In this document: positions 17,098-26,502 of the stretch, piece by piece | Numbering within the stretch: the stretch's first letter is position 1 | How the letters are laid out: each line of letters starts with the position of its first letter | Origin: Mesobacillus foraminis | GTDB lineage: Bacteria > Bacillota > Bacilli > Bacillales > Cytobacillaceae | DNA length: 64,000 bases | NCBI RefSeq assembly: GCF_004340465.1 | Contig: NZ_SLVV01000002.1 | Coordinates: 1-64,000 of the forward strand | Reading direction: 5' to 3' | Made by a program: the position numbers and the translations under genes | Notes under the pieces: model-generated | Told to the model about the DNA's origin: nothing | The model's input: the letters and a program-made list of their open reading frames with translations, nothing else | Database searches by the model: none

Positions 17098-18309
17098 TTA
17101 TGCTGAAAAGTGTTTATTCGGTAAAATGTTTTGATCCTTTCGTTCAAGCACCCTGCTCCAGCCAGTCAGGATTACAGCTCCCAGAACCATGATTCCTCCA
17201 ATCCACGGCGTATGAACCAGCCCGATTGTGTCGGTTATAATACCCCCGAGATAAGAACCAATTGCAATCCCGGCGTTAAATGCGGCAATATTCATTGCAG
17301 AGGCCACATCAACGGCACCAGGTACATCTCGTTCCGCGAGCATGACAACATATACTTGCAGTCCCGGAACATTCATAAAAGCAAATAAGCCCATAAAAAG
17401 GATGGCAATTAGTCCTGCCGTCTTGTATGGTGCGCTGAATGCCAATAAAAACAAAACAGCAGCCTGAGCAATGAACATATAAAATAGAGCTGTAACTGGA
17501 TTTCTGTTTGCCGCTTTTCCGCCAATCATATTTCCAATTGCAATAGCAATCCCATAAGCCATTAAAATAACCGCTACAGCTTTAGGAGTATATCCTGTTA
17601 TTTCCTGCAGCAAGGGGGATAAATAAGTGAAGACCACGAATGTTCCCCCGTAGCCGAGTGCTGTCATGATAAACACTAAAAGTAAACGGCCATTGGTCAG
17701 CAGGGAGATCTGGTCGCGTAACGATGTTTTATTTCCTTTAGCCAGGCTTGATGGAATCAACAAGCTGTTTGCAATAAGGGCTGCAATTCCAACAACGATT
17801 ATTGCCGTAAATGCGAGCCGCCAGCCAAACTGCTGGCCAAGGAAAGTTCCGATAGGGACACCTGTTACGGTTGCAACTGTCAAACCTGTAAACATAATGG
17901 AAATGGCACTTGCCCTGCGGTTTTCAGGCACCAGGCTGGCAGCTATAGTAGAACCGATAGACATAAAGACACCGTGGGCAAGTGCAGATATTACCCTTGC
18001 GGCCAAAAGGATTCCAATAGAAGAGGCCGTAGCTGCCAAGCCATTTCCGACAATAAAGACGACCATAATTAACAGCAATAAGGATTTGCGTGACATATTG
18101 GATAACAATGAAGTGAGAACCGGCGCTCCAAAGGTTACTCCAAGAGCATATAAGGACACTGTCAATCCTGCGCTTGTTACGGATATATCAAGATCCGCCG
18201 AAATGAGCGGCAGTAAGCCGACACTGATAAATTCTGTTGTTCCAATTGCAAAGGCACTGACTGCCAATGCAAGAAGAGACAATGTATTTTTTCTTTCATG
18301 GAAATCCAT
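17098..18309 (-). CDS. ytbD: MFS efflux transporter (YtbD/AraJ type)
   Basis: The 403-residue transporter has 12 transmembrane helices of the DHA1 drug:H+ antiporter group. The N-terminal TEFISVGLLPLISADL segment and the conserved ARVISALAHGVFMS helix are typical of AraJ-like exporters. It is divergent from an HxlR regulator and followed by an aldo/keto reductase, so it is probably co-induced with that enzyme by reactive electrophiles or a drug. The substrate is unknown. Two palindromic sites lie between its start and the regulator. Confidence 0.88.
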   Translation of the reverse strand: MDFHERKNTLSLLALAVSAFAIGTTEFISVGLLPLISADLDISVTSAGLTVSLYALGVTFGAPVLTSLLSNMSRKSLLLLIMVVFIVGNGLAATASSIGILLAARVISALAHGVFMSIGSTIAASLVPENRRASAISIMFTGLTVATVTGVPIGTFLGQQFGWRLAFTAIIVVGIAALIANSLLIPSSLAKGNKTSLRDQISLLTNGRLLLVFIMTALGYGGTFVVFTYLSPLLQEITGYTPKAVAVILMAYGIAIAIGNMIGGKAANRNPVTALFYMFIAQAAVLFLLAFSAPYKTAGLIAILFMGLFAFMNVPGLQVYVVMLAERDVPGAVDVASAMNIAAFNAGIAIGSYLGGIITDTIGLVHTPWIGGIMVLGAVILTGWSRVLERKDQNILPNKHFSA

Positions 18310-18423
18310 CTGTTAAAACCCTCCATTTTTTCTGTATACTTCACCCGCTGCTAGCAAATGGGATTGTAAAGAATAGTAAAACTCGACCGGCAAATGTTAT
18401 TATGTAATATAGCATGCAGAATG

Positions 18424-18439
18424 AAAAGTACGTACTTTT
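18424..18439. promoter_or_regulatory. perfect palindrome, candidate HxlR operator 1
   Basis: AAAAGTACGTACTTTT is a perfect 16-bp palindrome in the divergent ytbD/ytcD promoter region. It shares the AAAAGT half-site with the second site at 18457-18478. Confidence 0.65.
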
Positions 18440-18456
18440 AAGTAATATAGATACCG

Positions 18457-18478
18457 AAAAGTGACATAGGCACTTTTT
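18457..18478. promoter_or_regulatory. inverted repeat, candidate HxlR operator 2
   Basis: AAAAGTG (18457-18463) and CACTTTTT (18471-18478) form an inverted repeat with a 7-bp spacer, 34 bp before the regulator ATG. The half-site is the same as in the palindrome 18 bp away. Confidence 0.55.
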
Positions 18479-18511
18479 AGTTCCTATAGATAACAGGAGG
18501 ATGAACCGAAC

Positions 18512-18883
18512 ATGCAGAAAAAGAAATACAATATCTCTGTAGAAGCAACACTTGAGGTCATTGGCGGTAAATGGAAATGCGTCATTCTCTGCCACCTGAC
18601 ACATGGAAAAAAACGAACAAGCGAATTAAAGAGACTAATGCCGGGCATCACACAGAAAATGCTGACCCAGCAGCTTCGGGAACTGGAGGAAGACGGAATC
18701 ATTAACCGGATTGTTTATAACCAGGTACCGCCGAAAGTGGAATATGAGTTAAGTGAATACGGTTGGAGTCTGCAAGGCATCTTGGACTCTTTATGTGCTT
18801 GGGGAGAAAAACATATCACAAAGATATATGGAGATAAATTCTCTGTGCTAGAGGAAAGCGTTCTAAATGACCATCTCAAATAA
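18512..18883 (+). CDS. ytcD: HxlR/DUF24-family transcriptional regulator (YtcD-like)
   Basis: The 123-residue winged-helix regulator carries the HxlR signature IGGKWKCVILCHL, then ELKRLMPGITQKMLTQQLRELEEDG (split across two helices) and VEYELSEYG. Cys28-equivalent (WKCVIL) and Cys32-equivalent (LCHL) residues sit near the N-terminal helix where redox-sensing DUF24 proteins such as YodB and HypR carry reactive cysteines, so thiol sensing is plausible. It is divergent from ytbD-ytbE and presumably controls them through the two palindromes upstream. The ATG follows AGGAGG. Confidence 0.88.
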   Translation: MQKKKYNISVEATLEVIGGKWKCVILCHLTHGKKRTSELKRLMPGITQKMLTQQLRELEEDGIINRIVYNQVPPKVEYELSEYGWSLQGILDSLCAWGEKHITKIYGDKFSVLEESVLNDHLK

Positions 18884-18888
18884 GAACA

Positions 18889-18909
18889 ACCCGGTGACAT
18901 TCACCGGGT
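18889..18909 (+). terminator. terminator of the HxlR gene
   Basis: A perfect 9-bp stem, ACCCGGTGA (18889-18897) with TCACCGGGT (18901-18909), is followed by CATTTTAAA. Confidence 0.75.
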
Positions 18910-19349
18910 CATTTTAAATTCGATTTTAATTATCCGGCATCCTTTGGATAAATCGCATTTCTGGTCAATTTTCCGCCAACATAAGTTTTCCCATAATTCC
19001 CCAAAATCCCCAGTCACTCCAGCAACAGAGGGAAAAGTTCCTTTTGCAGCATATGCAAGAAATTAGTCCCAGAATTTTCAGACTGAATGATCCAGAGAAT
19101 AAAAATCGTTGCAATGCCATGTGAGCTCTTATTCCGCAAAATTGGAATGGTCTTTCCTACCCTTACGGTCATAGTTTGAAAAGTAGGTTGTGGAAGATTG
19201 TTCGGCTTTTCTCCCAGTACGGGGGGCTCTGCTTTTCTGCTTTCAGCTTCAATACTTTTCCATTTCTATTTCCCTTTAAAGACCCTCCTGTATATCAATA
19301 TCTATCTAAAAAGGTTTTAATCATTCCTTACATCCAGTCGCTTTGCGTG
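18910..19349. other. gene-free spacer
   Basis: About 440 bp between the ytcD terminator and the metE terminator. I found no credible start with a ribosome binding site, no recognisable protein remnant and no strong hairpin. It may be a fully eroded gene, but nothing supports that. Confidence 0.4.
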
Positions 19350-19381
19350 CAAAAAAACGGGCCCTTCCTGAGGAGCCCGTT
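19350..19381 (-). terminator. terminator of metE
   Basis: Read leftward, the stem AACGGGC/GCCCGTT (19375-19381 with 19356-19362) is followed by a run of T (complement of 19351-19357). It lies 19 bp after the metE stop. Confidence 0.85.
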
Positions 19382-19399
19382 AAAAGATTATTCTATTGG

Positions 19400-21688
19400 T
19401 TATCTTTCCTTTACAAGAAGTCTCTCCCTTGTCTGCCTGGCAGCCTCTATCATCACTTTAAGCGCAGCAATCGTTTCTGCTTCCCCTCTGGTCTTTAATC
19501 CACAGTCTGGATTGATCCAGAATAATTTTTTATCCAGCACCCGCAAAGCGCGTTCGATATTTTTCAACATTTCCCCCAAAGATGGAACCCGAGGACTATG
19601 TATGTCATAGATGCCGAGACCGATGCCCTTCCCATAGGTCTTTTCCTCAAATGTCTGTATCAGTTCCCCGTGGCTTCTTGATGTTTCAATTGAGATTACA
19701 TCCGCATCCAGTGCATTGATTGCTTTGATAATCTGCTTGAAATTGGAATAGCACATATGTGTATGAATTTGTGTTTCATTTTTAACAGAGGAGGTGGCTA
19801 ACTTAAAAGCATATACCGCTCGATTAAGGTATTCCTCCTGATGTTTGGGCTTTAGTGGCAGTCCCTCCCGGAGTGCGGGTTCATCTACCTGTATCATCGA
19901 TATCCCGTTTTCTTCAAGAACCTCCACTTCTTTTCTTAGTGCAAGCGCAATTTGGTTTGCCACCTGAAAGCGGCTTATATCTTCACGAACAAAGGACCAA
20001 TTCAGAATGGTAACAGGGCCTGTCAGCATGCCTTTTACAGGCTTGTCTGTCAAGGATTGCGCGTATAGAGTTTCTTTTAATGTCATAGGCGATTCGAAAG
20101 TGACGTCTCCAAAAATAATCGGAGGCTTTACACATCTGGAGCCATAGGATTGAACCCAGCCTAATTTGGTAAAGTGGAAACCAGCAAGTTTCTCGCCAAA
20201 GAATTCAACCATATCAGTCCGTTCGAATTCCCCGTGAACCAATACATCAAGACCGATTTCCTCCTGAAGTTCCACCCACCTTTTAATTTCCGATTTAATA
20301 ATGTCATCATATTCAACATCTGAGAGCTGCCCCTTCCTCCACTCCTGCCGGCGCTTCCTTAAATCGGCCGTCTGCGGAAAACTCCCGATGGTGGTAGTCG
20401 GAAGCAATGGAAGCGGAATAGCTTTTTCCTGTTCCAATTGGCGGATGGAAAATGTCGCTGCCCGACTAACTTTCATCGATGGCAGTTTCTTTAATTCCTC
20501 CTGGATTTGTCTATTGTTACGGAAGGTGGAAGAGTTCAAATGCTGAAACGCAACAATTGCCTCAACAATCTTTGCTGCAATGGAAGGTTTGCCATGATTT
20601 ACAGCTTTTGCGAGCAACACTACTTCTTCACTCTTCTCGTCTGCAAAGGCCAAAGTTCCGGTTAGTGGCTGAGGCAAATTCTCATTTCTCACTGTGACCG
20701 GAACATGCAACAAACTGGAAGACGGCTGAATAATCAATGAATCTTTATGTACCTTCTGAAGGATTTCTTCCAGATTAAGCAGCTTTTCTTCAAGATTTGC
20801 CCGCCAAATATTCCTTCCGTCAATGACTCCGGCTGCAAGTACCTTATCTGCGGGGAAACCATGCCTTTTCAAGGCTTTTAGATTTTCTCCCCGATCATGG
20901 ACAAAGTCCAATCCGATTCCTTTCACAGGAAGTGTAATCACTTTTTGATAGTCTTCAACAGAATCAAAATATGTTTGCAGAAGAATGTTTACTTTTGGTG
21001 CTGATTCCTGCAATGCATGGTAAACATCTTCAACAATTTCGAACTCTTCATTAGAAATGGCAGTAGATAGGATTGGTTCATCTATTTGTACCCACTTCAC
21101 TCCCTCTTCTTGTAATTCTCTTAAAATTTTGGCATATAGCGGCACAAATTGTTCAACGACATCTTTGAATCCTCTTTTATATCCCTTAGATAGCTTTACA
21201 AAGGTGACCGGCCCTAAAATAACTGGCTTCCCTTCGATGTTCAGCTTCTCCTTCGCTTCCCTAAAAAAACGAAGTGGCCGGTTATCGGCTAGCACTGGTT
21301 CCTTATCCAGTTCTGGAACAATATAGTGATAATTGGTGTTGAACCATTTTGTCATTTCAGAAGCTACAGCACCCTGATTTCCCCGGGCAATGTCGAAATA
21401 CGTTTCAAGGGAAACCTTTCCACCTTCATATTTGAAACGTTCAGGAACAAGGCCGAACATGGCGGATGTATCAAGTACATGGTCATAAAAGCTGAAATCT
21501 CCTACCGGAATCAGATCGATGCCTATCTCTGCGAGTTTTTTCACATGTCCAAGGCGAATCTGCTCCATTTTATCCCTAAATTCCAGTTCATTCATTTTGC
21601 CTGCCCAAAATTGCTCCAGCGCTTTTTTCCACTCCCGCTGTTCCCCTATTCTTGGATAGCCCAATAAAGAGCTTCTTGCTTTCCCCAT
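19400..21688 (-). CDS. metE: cobalamin-independent methionine synthase
   Basis: MetE transfers a methyl group from 5-methyltetrahydropteroyltriglutamate to homocysteine without B12. The 762-residue length and two-barrel layout match the family. Zinc ligands are visible in HTHMCYSNF (His and Cys near residue 645) and in the C-terminal NPDCGLKTR (Cys near 730). The chosen ATG at 21688 gives [15 protein letters not shown] and has GGGGAG upstream. The longer frame to 21769 overlaps the riboswitch terminator. A cobalamin riboswitch precedes it, implying the organism also has a B12-dependent enzyme and shuts metE off when B12 is available. Confidence 0.97.
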   Translation of the reverse strand: MGKARSSLLGYPRIGEQREWKKALEQFWAGKMNELEFRDKMEQIRLGHVKKLAEIGIDLIPVGDFSFYDHVLDTSAMFGLVPERFKYEGGKVSLETYFDIARGNQGAVASEMTKWFNTNYHYIVPELDKEPVLADNRPLRFFREAKEKLNIEGKPVILGPVTFVKLSKGYKRGFKDVVEQFVPLYAKILRELQEEGVKWVQIDEPILSTAISNEEFEIVEDVYHALQESAPKVNILLQTYFDSVEDYQKVITLPVKGIGLDFVHDRGENLKALKRHGFPADKVLAAGVIDGRNIWRANLEEKLLNLEEILQKVHKDSLIIQPSSSLLHVPVTVRNENLPQPLTGTLAFADEKSEEVVLLAKAVNHGKPSIAAKIVEAIVAFQHLNSSTFRNNRQIQEELKKLPSMKVSRAATFSIRQLEQEKAIPLPLLPTTTIGSFPQTADLRKRRQEWRKGQLSDVEYDDIIKSEIKRWVELQEEIGLDVLVHGEFERTDMVEFFGEKLAGFHFTKLGWVQSYGSRCVKPPIIFGDVTFESPMTLKETLYAQSLTDKPVKGMLTGPVTILNWSFVREDISRFQVANQIALALRKEVEVLEENGISMIQVDEPALREGLPLKPKHQEEYLNRAVYAFKLATSSVKNETQIHTHMCYSNFKQIIKAINALDADVISIETSRSHGELIQTFEEKTYGKGIGLGIYDIHSPRVPSLGEMLKNIERALRVLDKKLFWINPDCGLKTRGEAETIAALKVMIEAARQTRERLLVKER

Positions 21689-21724
21689 TTTAATCTCCCC
21701 TACCTTGCTGTATTTTTGTCCCAA

Positions 21725-22021
21725 ACAAAAAATCTCCCTTTTCCGAAGAAAAGAGAGATTAGTGCGCATAGCTAACTAGAGTTGAGACCCGCTGGTTTCC
21801 TCAACACCTATCCCTCACTCCTCTCTATTCACCCGTAGAGTACAAGTGCATACAACAGGCAGGTCTCCTGACTCTGGTTCAACGCTTCTTGTCCCTTCCC
21901 ATTTCAGACGAAACAGTGGTTTTTCGACAAGTTGCTCCCCATTACAGTGGCGGGACCGTGCCGGACTTTCACCGGACTTCCCTTTTAAGCTGAGTGTTAA
22001 TAGGCTCAGCACCTGATGCAT
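21725..22021 (-). promoter_or_regulatory. cobalamin (B12) riboswitch with terminator
   Basis: Read leftward, the leader contains GGTGCTGAG, then GGGAAGTCCGGTGAAAGTCC broken by the usual stem, the CCGCCACTGTAA core (about 21940-21985) and the B12 box AGTCAGGAGACCTGCCTG (21873-21856). An intrinsic terminator follows: AATCTC-CTTTTC with GAAAAG-GAGATT (21760-21748 with 21743-21731) and a T run, ending about 37 bp before the metE ATG. The layout indicates transcriptional attenuation of metE when cobalamin binds. Confidence 0.95.
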
Positions 22022-22195
22022 TTATGTATTAAATTCTTAATTATTCATAGGTTCTGAATTTAAATGAAATGTTAACATGTTTATTATAGAGTGTCAAAAA
22101 GATTTTTGCGATTTTGGATTAAAACAGTGTCATTGCCTTGTTAAAAAAGTATGATTAAAAGGAAGAGTCATTTTATTGAAGATTGGGTGGGTGAA

Positions 22196-22948
22196 ATGAT
22201 TATATTAGAACGGGAAGACGAATTCCTCATGGTGAATCAGCATGATCATGCCCAGGTTTCAGGAGAAATAGCCCAGCACTGGAAGGATGAATACTTTATT
22301 GGGAAGGAAAAGAAACAACAAGTGATTCTGGCAATCCATCAGCATGACAGAGGCTGGACGGACCTGGATGCCTCTCCTTTATGGAATGTAGAAAGTAACC
22401 GGCCCCACAGCTTTGATGATTACCCTGTCGGACCGAAAATTGCATCTTACCGCAAAGCGATTGATGAGGTAGAACAAATGGATAAATACGCCGGCCTTCT
22501 GTGCAGTTTGCATTTTGCCTCCTTCCTTGAAGAAGCTGAGGATCAACCGAGCCGGGATTTTTGTTCACATGAAAAGTATAGGCAGAGCTTCCTCTTGAAT
22601 GAATTGAGAATTAACAATCTTGATTATCAATACCATTTAGAAATCCTAAAGCTGTGTGATAATCTGAGCCTTTATCTTTGTCTAAATGAGCCTGGTGCAA
22701 AGAAGGAAAATGAACATCCATTTTTCCGATATGGATTCCCTCAGCAGTTCCCTTTTGCTCAAAATAAGCGTATCCATGCTTACTGGGAAGATAACCAGAC
22801 GATCTCTCTTTCTCTGTCACCGTTTGAAACTGGGCTGGGTGTGAGCTTCCCTTTTAAAGCGGTTACAAAAGAAGCGATTAGGGATGCAGGGCTAGAAAGA
22901 GCGTACAAAAAAGCTCCAGTTAAAATTAGAACGGTCACAATTAAGTGA
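22196..22948 (+). CDS. DUF3891 family protein
   Basis: This is a 250-residue soluble protein of the DUF3891 family. It is recognised by the N-terminal MIILERED..LMVNQHDHAQVSGE and by the AIHQHDRGW motif. Conserved His and Asp residues (QHDH, HQHDRGW) suggest a metal site or hydrolase-like centre, but no activity is established. The frame is open to 22151, but the ATG at 22196 has a GGTGGGTGA site and matches the usual family start. It lies divergently from the metE riboswitch. Confidence 0.83.
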   Translation: MIILEREDEFLMVNQHDHAQVSGEIAQHWKDEYFIGKEKKQQVILAIHQHDRGWTDLDASPLWNVESNRPHSFDDYPVGPKIASYRKAIDEVEQMDKYAGLLCSLHFASFLEEAEDQPSRDFCSHEKYRQSFLLNELRINNLDYQYHLEILKLCDNLSLYLCLNEPGAKKENEHPFFRYGFPQQFPFAQNKRIHAYWEDNQTISLSLSPFETGLGVSFPFKAVTKEAIRDAGLERAYKKAPVKIRTVTIK

Positions 22949-23073
22949 TTTTCTGATCCCCTGCTTCAACTGCTTCGCGGAACGTAAAATCTCTTATCCA
23001 AAAAACCATGGAATAAGTATCCATGATTTTCGTTTTTTCTTTCGGTATAATAGCTTTTAGGAGGTGGGCATGC

Positions 23074-23391
23074 ATGGAAAAGGATAAATTGCCAGAAGAA
23101 TTGGAATCACTTGATGAGGAAACCCTTTTTATGGTTTCACAGACCTTCAAAGCTCTCTCTGATCCTACCAGGATTCGGATTCTGCATCTATTATTTCAAG
23201 GTGAACATTCGGTAAATGATATTGCTGAAAAGCTTTCCCTTCTCCAATCAACCGTTTCCCATCAGCTGAGATTTTTAAAAAATCTGCGGCTTGTTAAATT
23301 TAGAAGAGAGGGAACAACGGTCTTCTATACTCATGATGATGAACACGTCATGAGCATCCTGAAGCAAACGATTCAACATGCCATGCACTAA
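23074..23391 (+). CDS. czrA: ArsR-family zinc/cobalt sensor repressor
   Basis: The 105-residue winged-helix repressor has an ArsR-type recognition region ([19 protein letters not shown]). Its last helix contains Asp-x-His-x10-His-x2-His (D and H of DDEH, then H and H of QHAMH). This is exactly the alpha-5 metal site spacing of CzrA/SmtB sensors for Zn(II)/Co(II). The ATG at 23074 follows GGAGGTGGG; the upstream extension to 23023 is not credible. It is convergent with czcD and the two stop codons overlap. A matching operator lies in front of czcD. Confidence 0.93.
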   Translation: MEKDKLPEELESLDEETLFMVSQTFKALSDPTRIRILHLLFQGEHSVNDIAEKLSLLQSTVSHQLRFLKNLRLVKFRREGTTVFYTHDDEHVMSILKQTIQHAMH

Positions 23392-24293
23392 TTACATGTA
23401 CCGTGGTGACTTGGACAGCCTTCGGTTTCAACCTGTATGGTACTGTGTTCTATCCCGAAGTGATCATGAAGAATGGACACCGCCGAGTTGAGCACTAGAT
23501 GCTGCCGACTTTCGCTTTCAACAGCCAAATGACAGCTAAGCATTGGCACCTCTGAAGTAATGGACCAAATATGCAAATCATGGACACCCTTTACATATGG
23601 GATCTGTCCCAACGCGGTCTTTAATTTTTCCATTTCTATCTGAGGAGGTGCACCTTCCATAAGAATATGAAAAGCTTCTTTTACCACTCTCAAGCCACTG
23701 ACCAAGACAAGCACTGCGACAATGACACTGGCTATGGGGTCCGCCAGCGTCCACCCAAGGAAATAAATCAACAACGCGGCAATGATCGCTCCTGCTGAAC
23801 CTAGCAGATCTCCAATTACATGCAAGAATGCACTGCGCACATTCAGGTTTTCATCTTTATCTCCCTTCATCAGGATCCAGGCTGCAACAATATTCACCAG
23901 GAACCCTGTTACTGCTATTGCCAGCATTCCCAAGCTTTGTACTTGAGGAGGAGATGTTAGACGATGATAGGCTTCCACAAAGATATACAAAGAAATACCA
24001 ATTAGAGTGAGTCCGTTCATGGCCGCTGCAATAATTTCAAAGCGCTTGTATCCATACGTCTTGCTCTTTGTTGCAGTCCTTTCACCCAATTTTATTGCAA
24101 AAAAACTAAGACCCAATGCCACCGCATCGCTTAGCATATGCCCCGCATCAGACAAAAGAGCCAGGCTGTTCGTCCAAATACCTCCGATTACTTCAACAAC
24201 CATAAACATTGAGATCAGAACAAAAGATAGAAATAAAGCTTTTTTATTGCCATTTCCGTGATGGTGGCCGTGGCCATGATGGTGATGTCCCAA
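23388..24293 (-). CDS. czcD: cation diffusion facilitator (Zn/Co/Cd efflux)
   Basis: The 301-residue CDF exporter exchanges cytoplasmic Zn2+, Co2+ or Cd2+ for H+ or K+. It has six transmembrane helices. The intramembrane HxxxD sites are in [10 protein letters not shown] (helix 2) and HVIGDLLGS (helix 5). A His-rich N-terminus ([12 protein letters not shown]) and a C-terminal cytoplasmic metallochaperone-like domain are present. It is convergent with czrA, overlapping by 4 bp at the stops, and preceded by a CzrA-type operator only 14 bp from its ATG. Confidence 0.95.
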   Translation of the reverse strand: MGHHHHGHGHHHGNGNKKALFLSFVLISMFMVVEVIGGIWTNSLALLSDAGHMLSDAVALGLSFFAIKLGERTATKSKTYGYKRFEIIAAAMNGLTLIGISLYIFVEAYHRLTSPPQVQSLGMLAIAVTGFLVNIVAAWILMKGDKDENLNVRSAFLHVIGDLLGSAGAIIAALLIYFLGWTLADPIASVIVAVLVLVSGLRVVKEAFHILMEGAPPQIEMEKLKTALGQIPYVKGVHDLHIWSITSEVPMLSCHLAVESESRQHLVLNSAVSILHDHFGIEHSTIQVETEGCPSHHGTCN

Positions 24294-24306
24294 TCGATTA
24301 ACCCCC

Positions 24307-24328
24307 TATATGAATATGTGTTCATATA
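24307..24328. promoter_or_regulatory. CzrA-type operator in front of czcD
   Basis: TATATGAA (24307-24314) and TTCATATA (24321-24328) form a perfect 8-bp inverted repeat with a 6-bp centre. This is the TGAA-N6-TTCA pattern recognised by ArsR/CzrA proteins. It overlaps the expected czcD promoter or ribosome-binding region. Confidence 0.85.
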
Positions 24329-24480
24329 TACATTATGAAGCGGTGTTAAAAAATGTTCAACCAAAAAAAGAATTTAAGTTTTAATTTTCACACAGTAAGA
24401 GTGATAACATGCCACCCACGATTAAGGACTATAAAATTTTTTATTTTTACGATTGTTCGGGTTTGCCATTATAGATTAAT

Positions 24481-24514
24481 TAATAAAACTGGCACAGGTA
24501 TCTTCCTGTGCCAG
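24481..24514 (-). terminator. terminator after tatA
   Basis: Read leftward, CTGGCACAGG (24514-24505) pairs with CCTGTGCCAG (24498-24489) and is followed by TTTTATTA. It closes the dehydrogenase operon. Confidence 0.88.
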
Positions 24515-24530
24515 AATAACGGGGAGATGA

Positions 24531-24737
24531 TTATTTTAGATTCTTTTTAACTGCAGAAGGGCCTTCCTCCAGCCTAAATTCTTCTGTAACCCCATCAACT
24601 TCACCTTTAGTTGAGTTTTTAAATTCTCTTAAAGTTTGTCCAACCGCTCTTCCCAATTGCGGAAGCTTGGCTGGCCCGAAAACGATCAATGCCAGAAGTA
24701 AAATAAGGATTAGTCCTGGGACGCCAATATTGGCCAT
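24531..24737 (-). CDS. tatA: twin-arginine translocase subunit TatA
   Basis: This 68-residue TatA/E-type component has the short N-terminal helix GVPGLILILLLALIVFGPAKLP, the FGP hinge and the amphipathic stretch LGRAVGQTLREF, then an acidic tail. It forms the pore of the Sec-independent export system for folded proteins. The ATG at 24737 follows GGTGA; the GTG codons just upstream are less likely. It is the last gene after a GMC oxidoreductase and a Tat-signal subunit, with no tatC nearby. A role in exporting this particular complex is inferred from linkage. Confidence 0.93.
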   Translation of the reverse strand: MANIGVPGLILILLLALIVFGPAKLPQLGRAVGQTLREFKNSTKGEVDGVTEEFRLEEGPSAVKKNLK

Positions 24738-24764
24738 TTTATTCACCACTTTTCTATGAAACTT

Positions 24765-26483
24765 TTATACCAATGATCCGCCTTTAGACAGATATTTTTC
24801 AATCCCCTCAGCTGCACGATAAGCTAATGCGCCAACAGTGTTTGTTGGGTTATAGCCTGAATTATGGGCGAATGCACTTGCACCTGGAACAAAGACATTT
24901 TCACAATCCCACATTTGCAGGTAATTGTTCAAAGCACTTGTTTCAGGGTCTGATCCCATAATGACACCGCCGGTATTGTGAGTAGATTGATAATTTCGGA
25001 TGTCATAATCCTTAATATTTTTTCCGCCCTGATTAACATGGGTTGCCCCCATTTTCTTCATGATTTCAGCTGCTTTCCCACCCATAAATTCCATCAGTTT
25101 ACGGTCCTGGTCCTTCCAGTTGAAAGTCATGCGGAGAAGTGGATCCCCGAAAGCATCGCGATAGGTGGGATCAAGGTCAATATAGTTATCCTGCCACGGC
25201 ATGCTGGCACCCTGGGCTTTAATGACCATTGTCCGGTTCGCATAGTGAACGGACTTGTCCTTGAATTCCCTGCCCCATGACGGTGTACCTTCAGGGACAT
25301 GATTATTGGCTATTGGCCTGTCTCCGAGATGGGTAATATGGATGGTCGCTCCATGAAGGAAATCCATGTCTGTATGGTCAAAGAAGTCCCCATTAAAGTC
25401 ATCGATTTGTGCACCAAGGGCACCTGCACCTGCGAAAATATTATATTCTTTTTCATCAAAGAAACCATAAGCATTTCCCAGATAGGTCTGGTAGGCATAG
25501 TTTTTGCCGATTACGCCACGACCCGTAGCTGGATCATAAGGAGTTCCAAGCTTAGAATTTAACAGGAGTTTAATGTTGTTCATCTGATAAGCAGAAACGA
25601 CGACTACTTCTGCTGGCTGGATATACTCTTCCCCTGTGCGGGTATCCACATATAAAACTCCGGTAGCTTTTCCGTCTTTATGCAGCACTTTCCGGACCAC
25701 TGAATGTGTTCGAACCTCAAAATTGCCTGTTTCTTTTGCGACTGGCAGAACAGTAACAACCGGATCAGCTTTCGCACCATATTCACATCCAAAACGTTCA
25801 CAGAATCCGCAATATTGGCAAGCGGAACGAGTGATTCCGTCCGGATTTGTATATTGCTGCGAAAGGTTGCAGGAAGGCATATGGTAAGGATGGTATCCCA
25901 GGTCTTTTGCCGCCTGTTTAAACAATTCCGTTACCGGAGTTTCTTTCATCGGTGGATTTGGATACTTGACTTGAGGTGCATCTGGCAGCGGATTAGGCTC
26001 GCCGGATACACCCGCCATCGCATCAAATTTATCAAAATAAGGCTCCAGCTCCTTATAGGTAATGCCCCAGTCCTGAATGGTCATCCCTTTAGGAATTTTG
26101 CCTTTCCCATAACGCTCAACCGTTTTGGAATAGATTTCGAAATCGTAAGGGAGAAAACGGTAGGTCTGCCCATTCCAATGCATTCCAGAACCGCCAAGGC
26201 CATCCCCGATTAAGAAAGATCCCCATTCGCGGTAAGGTAGAGCCCGCTGCTTGGTATTATGGCGGAAAGTAACAGTTTCTTTTGATAAATCCTGCATCAT
26301 GCCTTTTCGCTCAGCATAACGAAGCTCATCGTGCGCCATCATAAAATCCTTTGTCGAACGCTCTTTCCCTCTTTCGATCCCGACTACTTTTTTTCCTTTT
26401 TTAGTAAGCTCTGATGCAATGATTCCTCCAACCCAGCCTACTCCGACTAACACGACATCTGTTTTTGGCAATTGTTTCGCCAT
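24765..26483 (-). CDS. GMC-family dehydrogenase, flavoprotein subunit (gluconate 2-dehydrogenase type)
   Basis: The 572-residue FAD enzyme has the dinucleotide fold GVGWVGG near the N-terminus. The catalytic His is in STHNTGG (about 507) and the partner Asn in NPTNTVG (about 550), as in GMC dehydrogenases of sugars and sugar acids. A cysteine cluster CQYCGFCERFGC (about 226-237) resembles the region that holds a [3Fe-4S] cluster in bacterial FAD-glucose dehydrogenases. It has no signal peptide and would be co-exported with the upstream Tat-signal subunit. No cytochrome c subunit is present here. The substrate (gluconate, fructose, glucose or sorbitol) cannot be decided. Confidence 0.9.
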   Translation of the reverse strand: MAKQLPKTDVVLVGVGWVGGIIASELTKKGKKVVGIERGKERSTKDFMMAHDELRYAERKGMMQDLSKETVTFRHNTKQRALPYREWGSFLIGDGLGGSGMHWNGQTYRFLPYDFEIYSKTVERYGKGKIPKGMTIQDWGITYKELEPYFDKFDAMAGVSGEPNPLPDAPQVKYPNPPMKETPVTELFKQAAKDLGYHPYHMPSCNLSQQYTNPDGITRSACQYCGFCERFGCEYGAKADPVVTVLPVAKETGNFEVRTHSVVRKVLHKDGKATGVLYVDTRTGEEYIQPAEVVVVSAYQMNNIKLLLNSKLGTPYDPATGRGVIGKNYAYQTYLGNAYGFFDEKEYNIFAGAGALGAQIDDFNGDFFDHTDMDFLHGATIHITHLGDRPIANNHVPEGTPSWGREFKDKSVHYANRTMVIKAQGASMPWQDNYIDLDPTYRDAFGDPLLRMTFNWKDQDRKLMEFMGGKAAEIMKKMGATHVNQGGKNIKDYDIRNYQSTHNTGGVIMGSDPETSALNNYLQMWDCENVFVPGASAFAHNSGYNPTNTVGALAYRAAEGIEKYLSKGGSLV

Positions 26484-26502
26484 TATGGTTCACCCTTTGC
26501 TA

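Noticed and set aside
17666-18316. 216-codon open frame antisense to the MFS gene
   Set aside because: Shadow of a well-identified transporter; no ribosome site and no recognisable domain.
25704-26213. 169-codon open frame opposite the GMC dehydrogenase
   Set aside because: Lies wholly within a convincing enzyme gene and has no translation signals.
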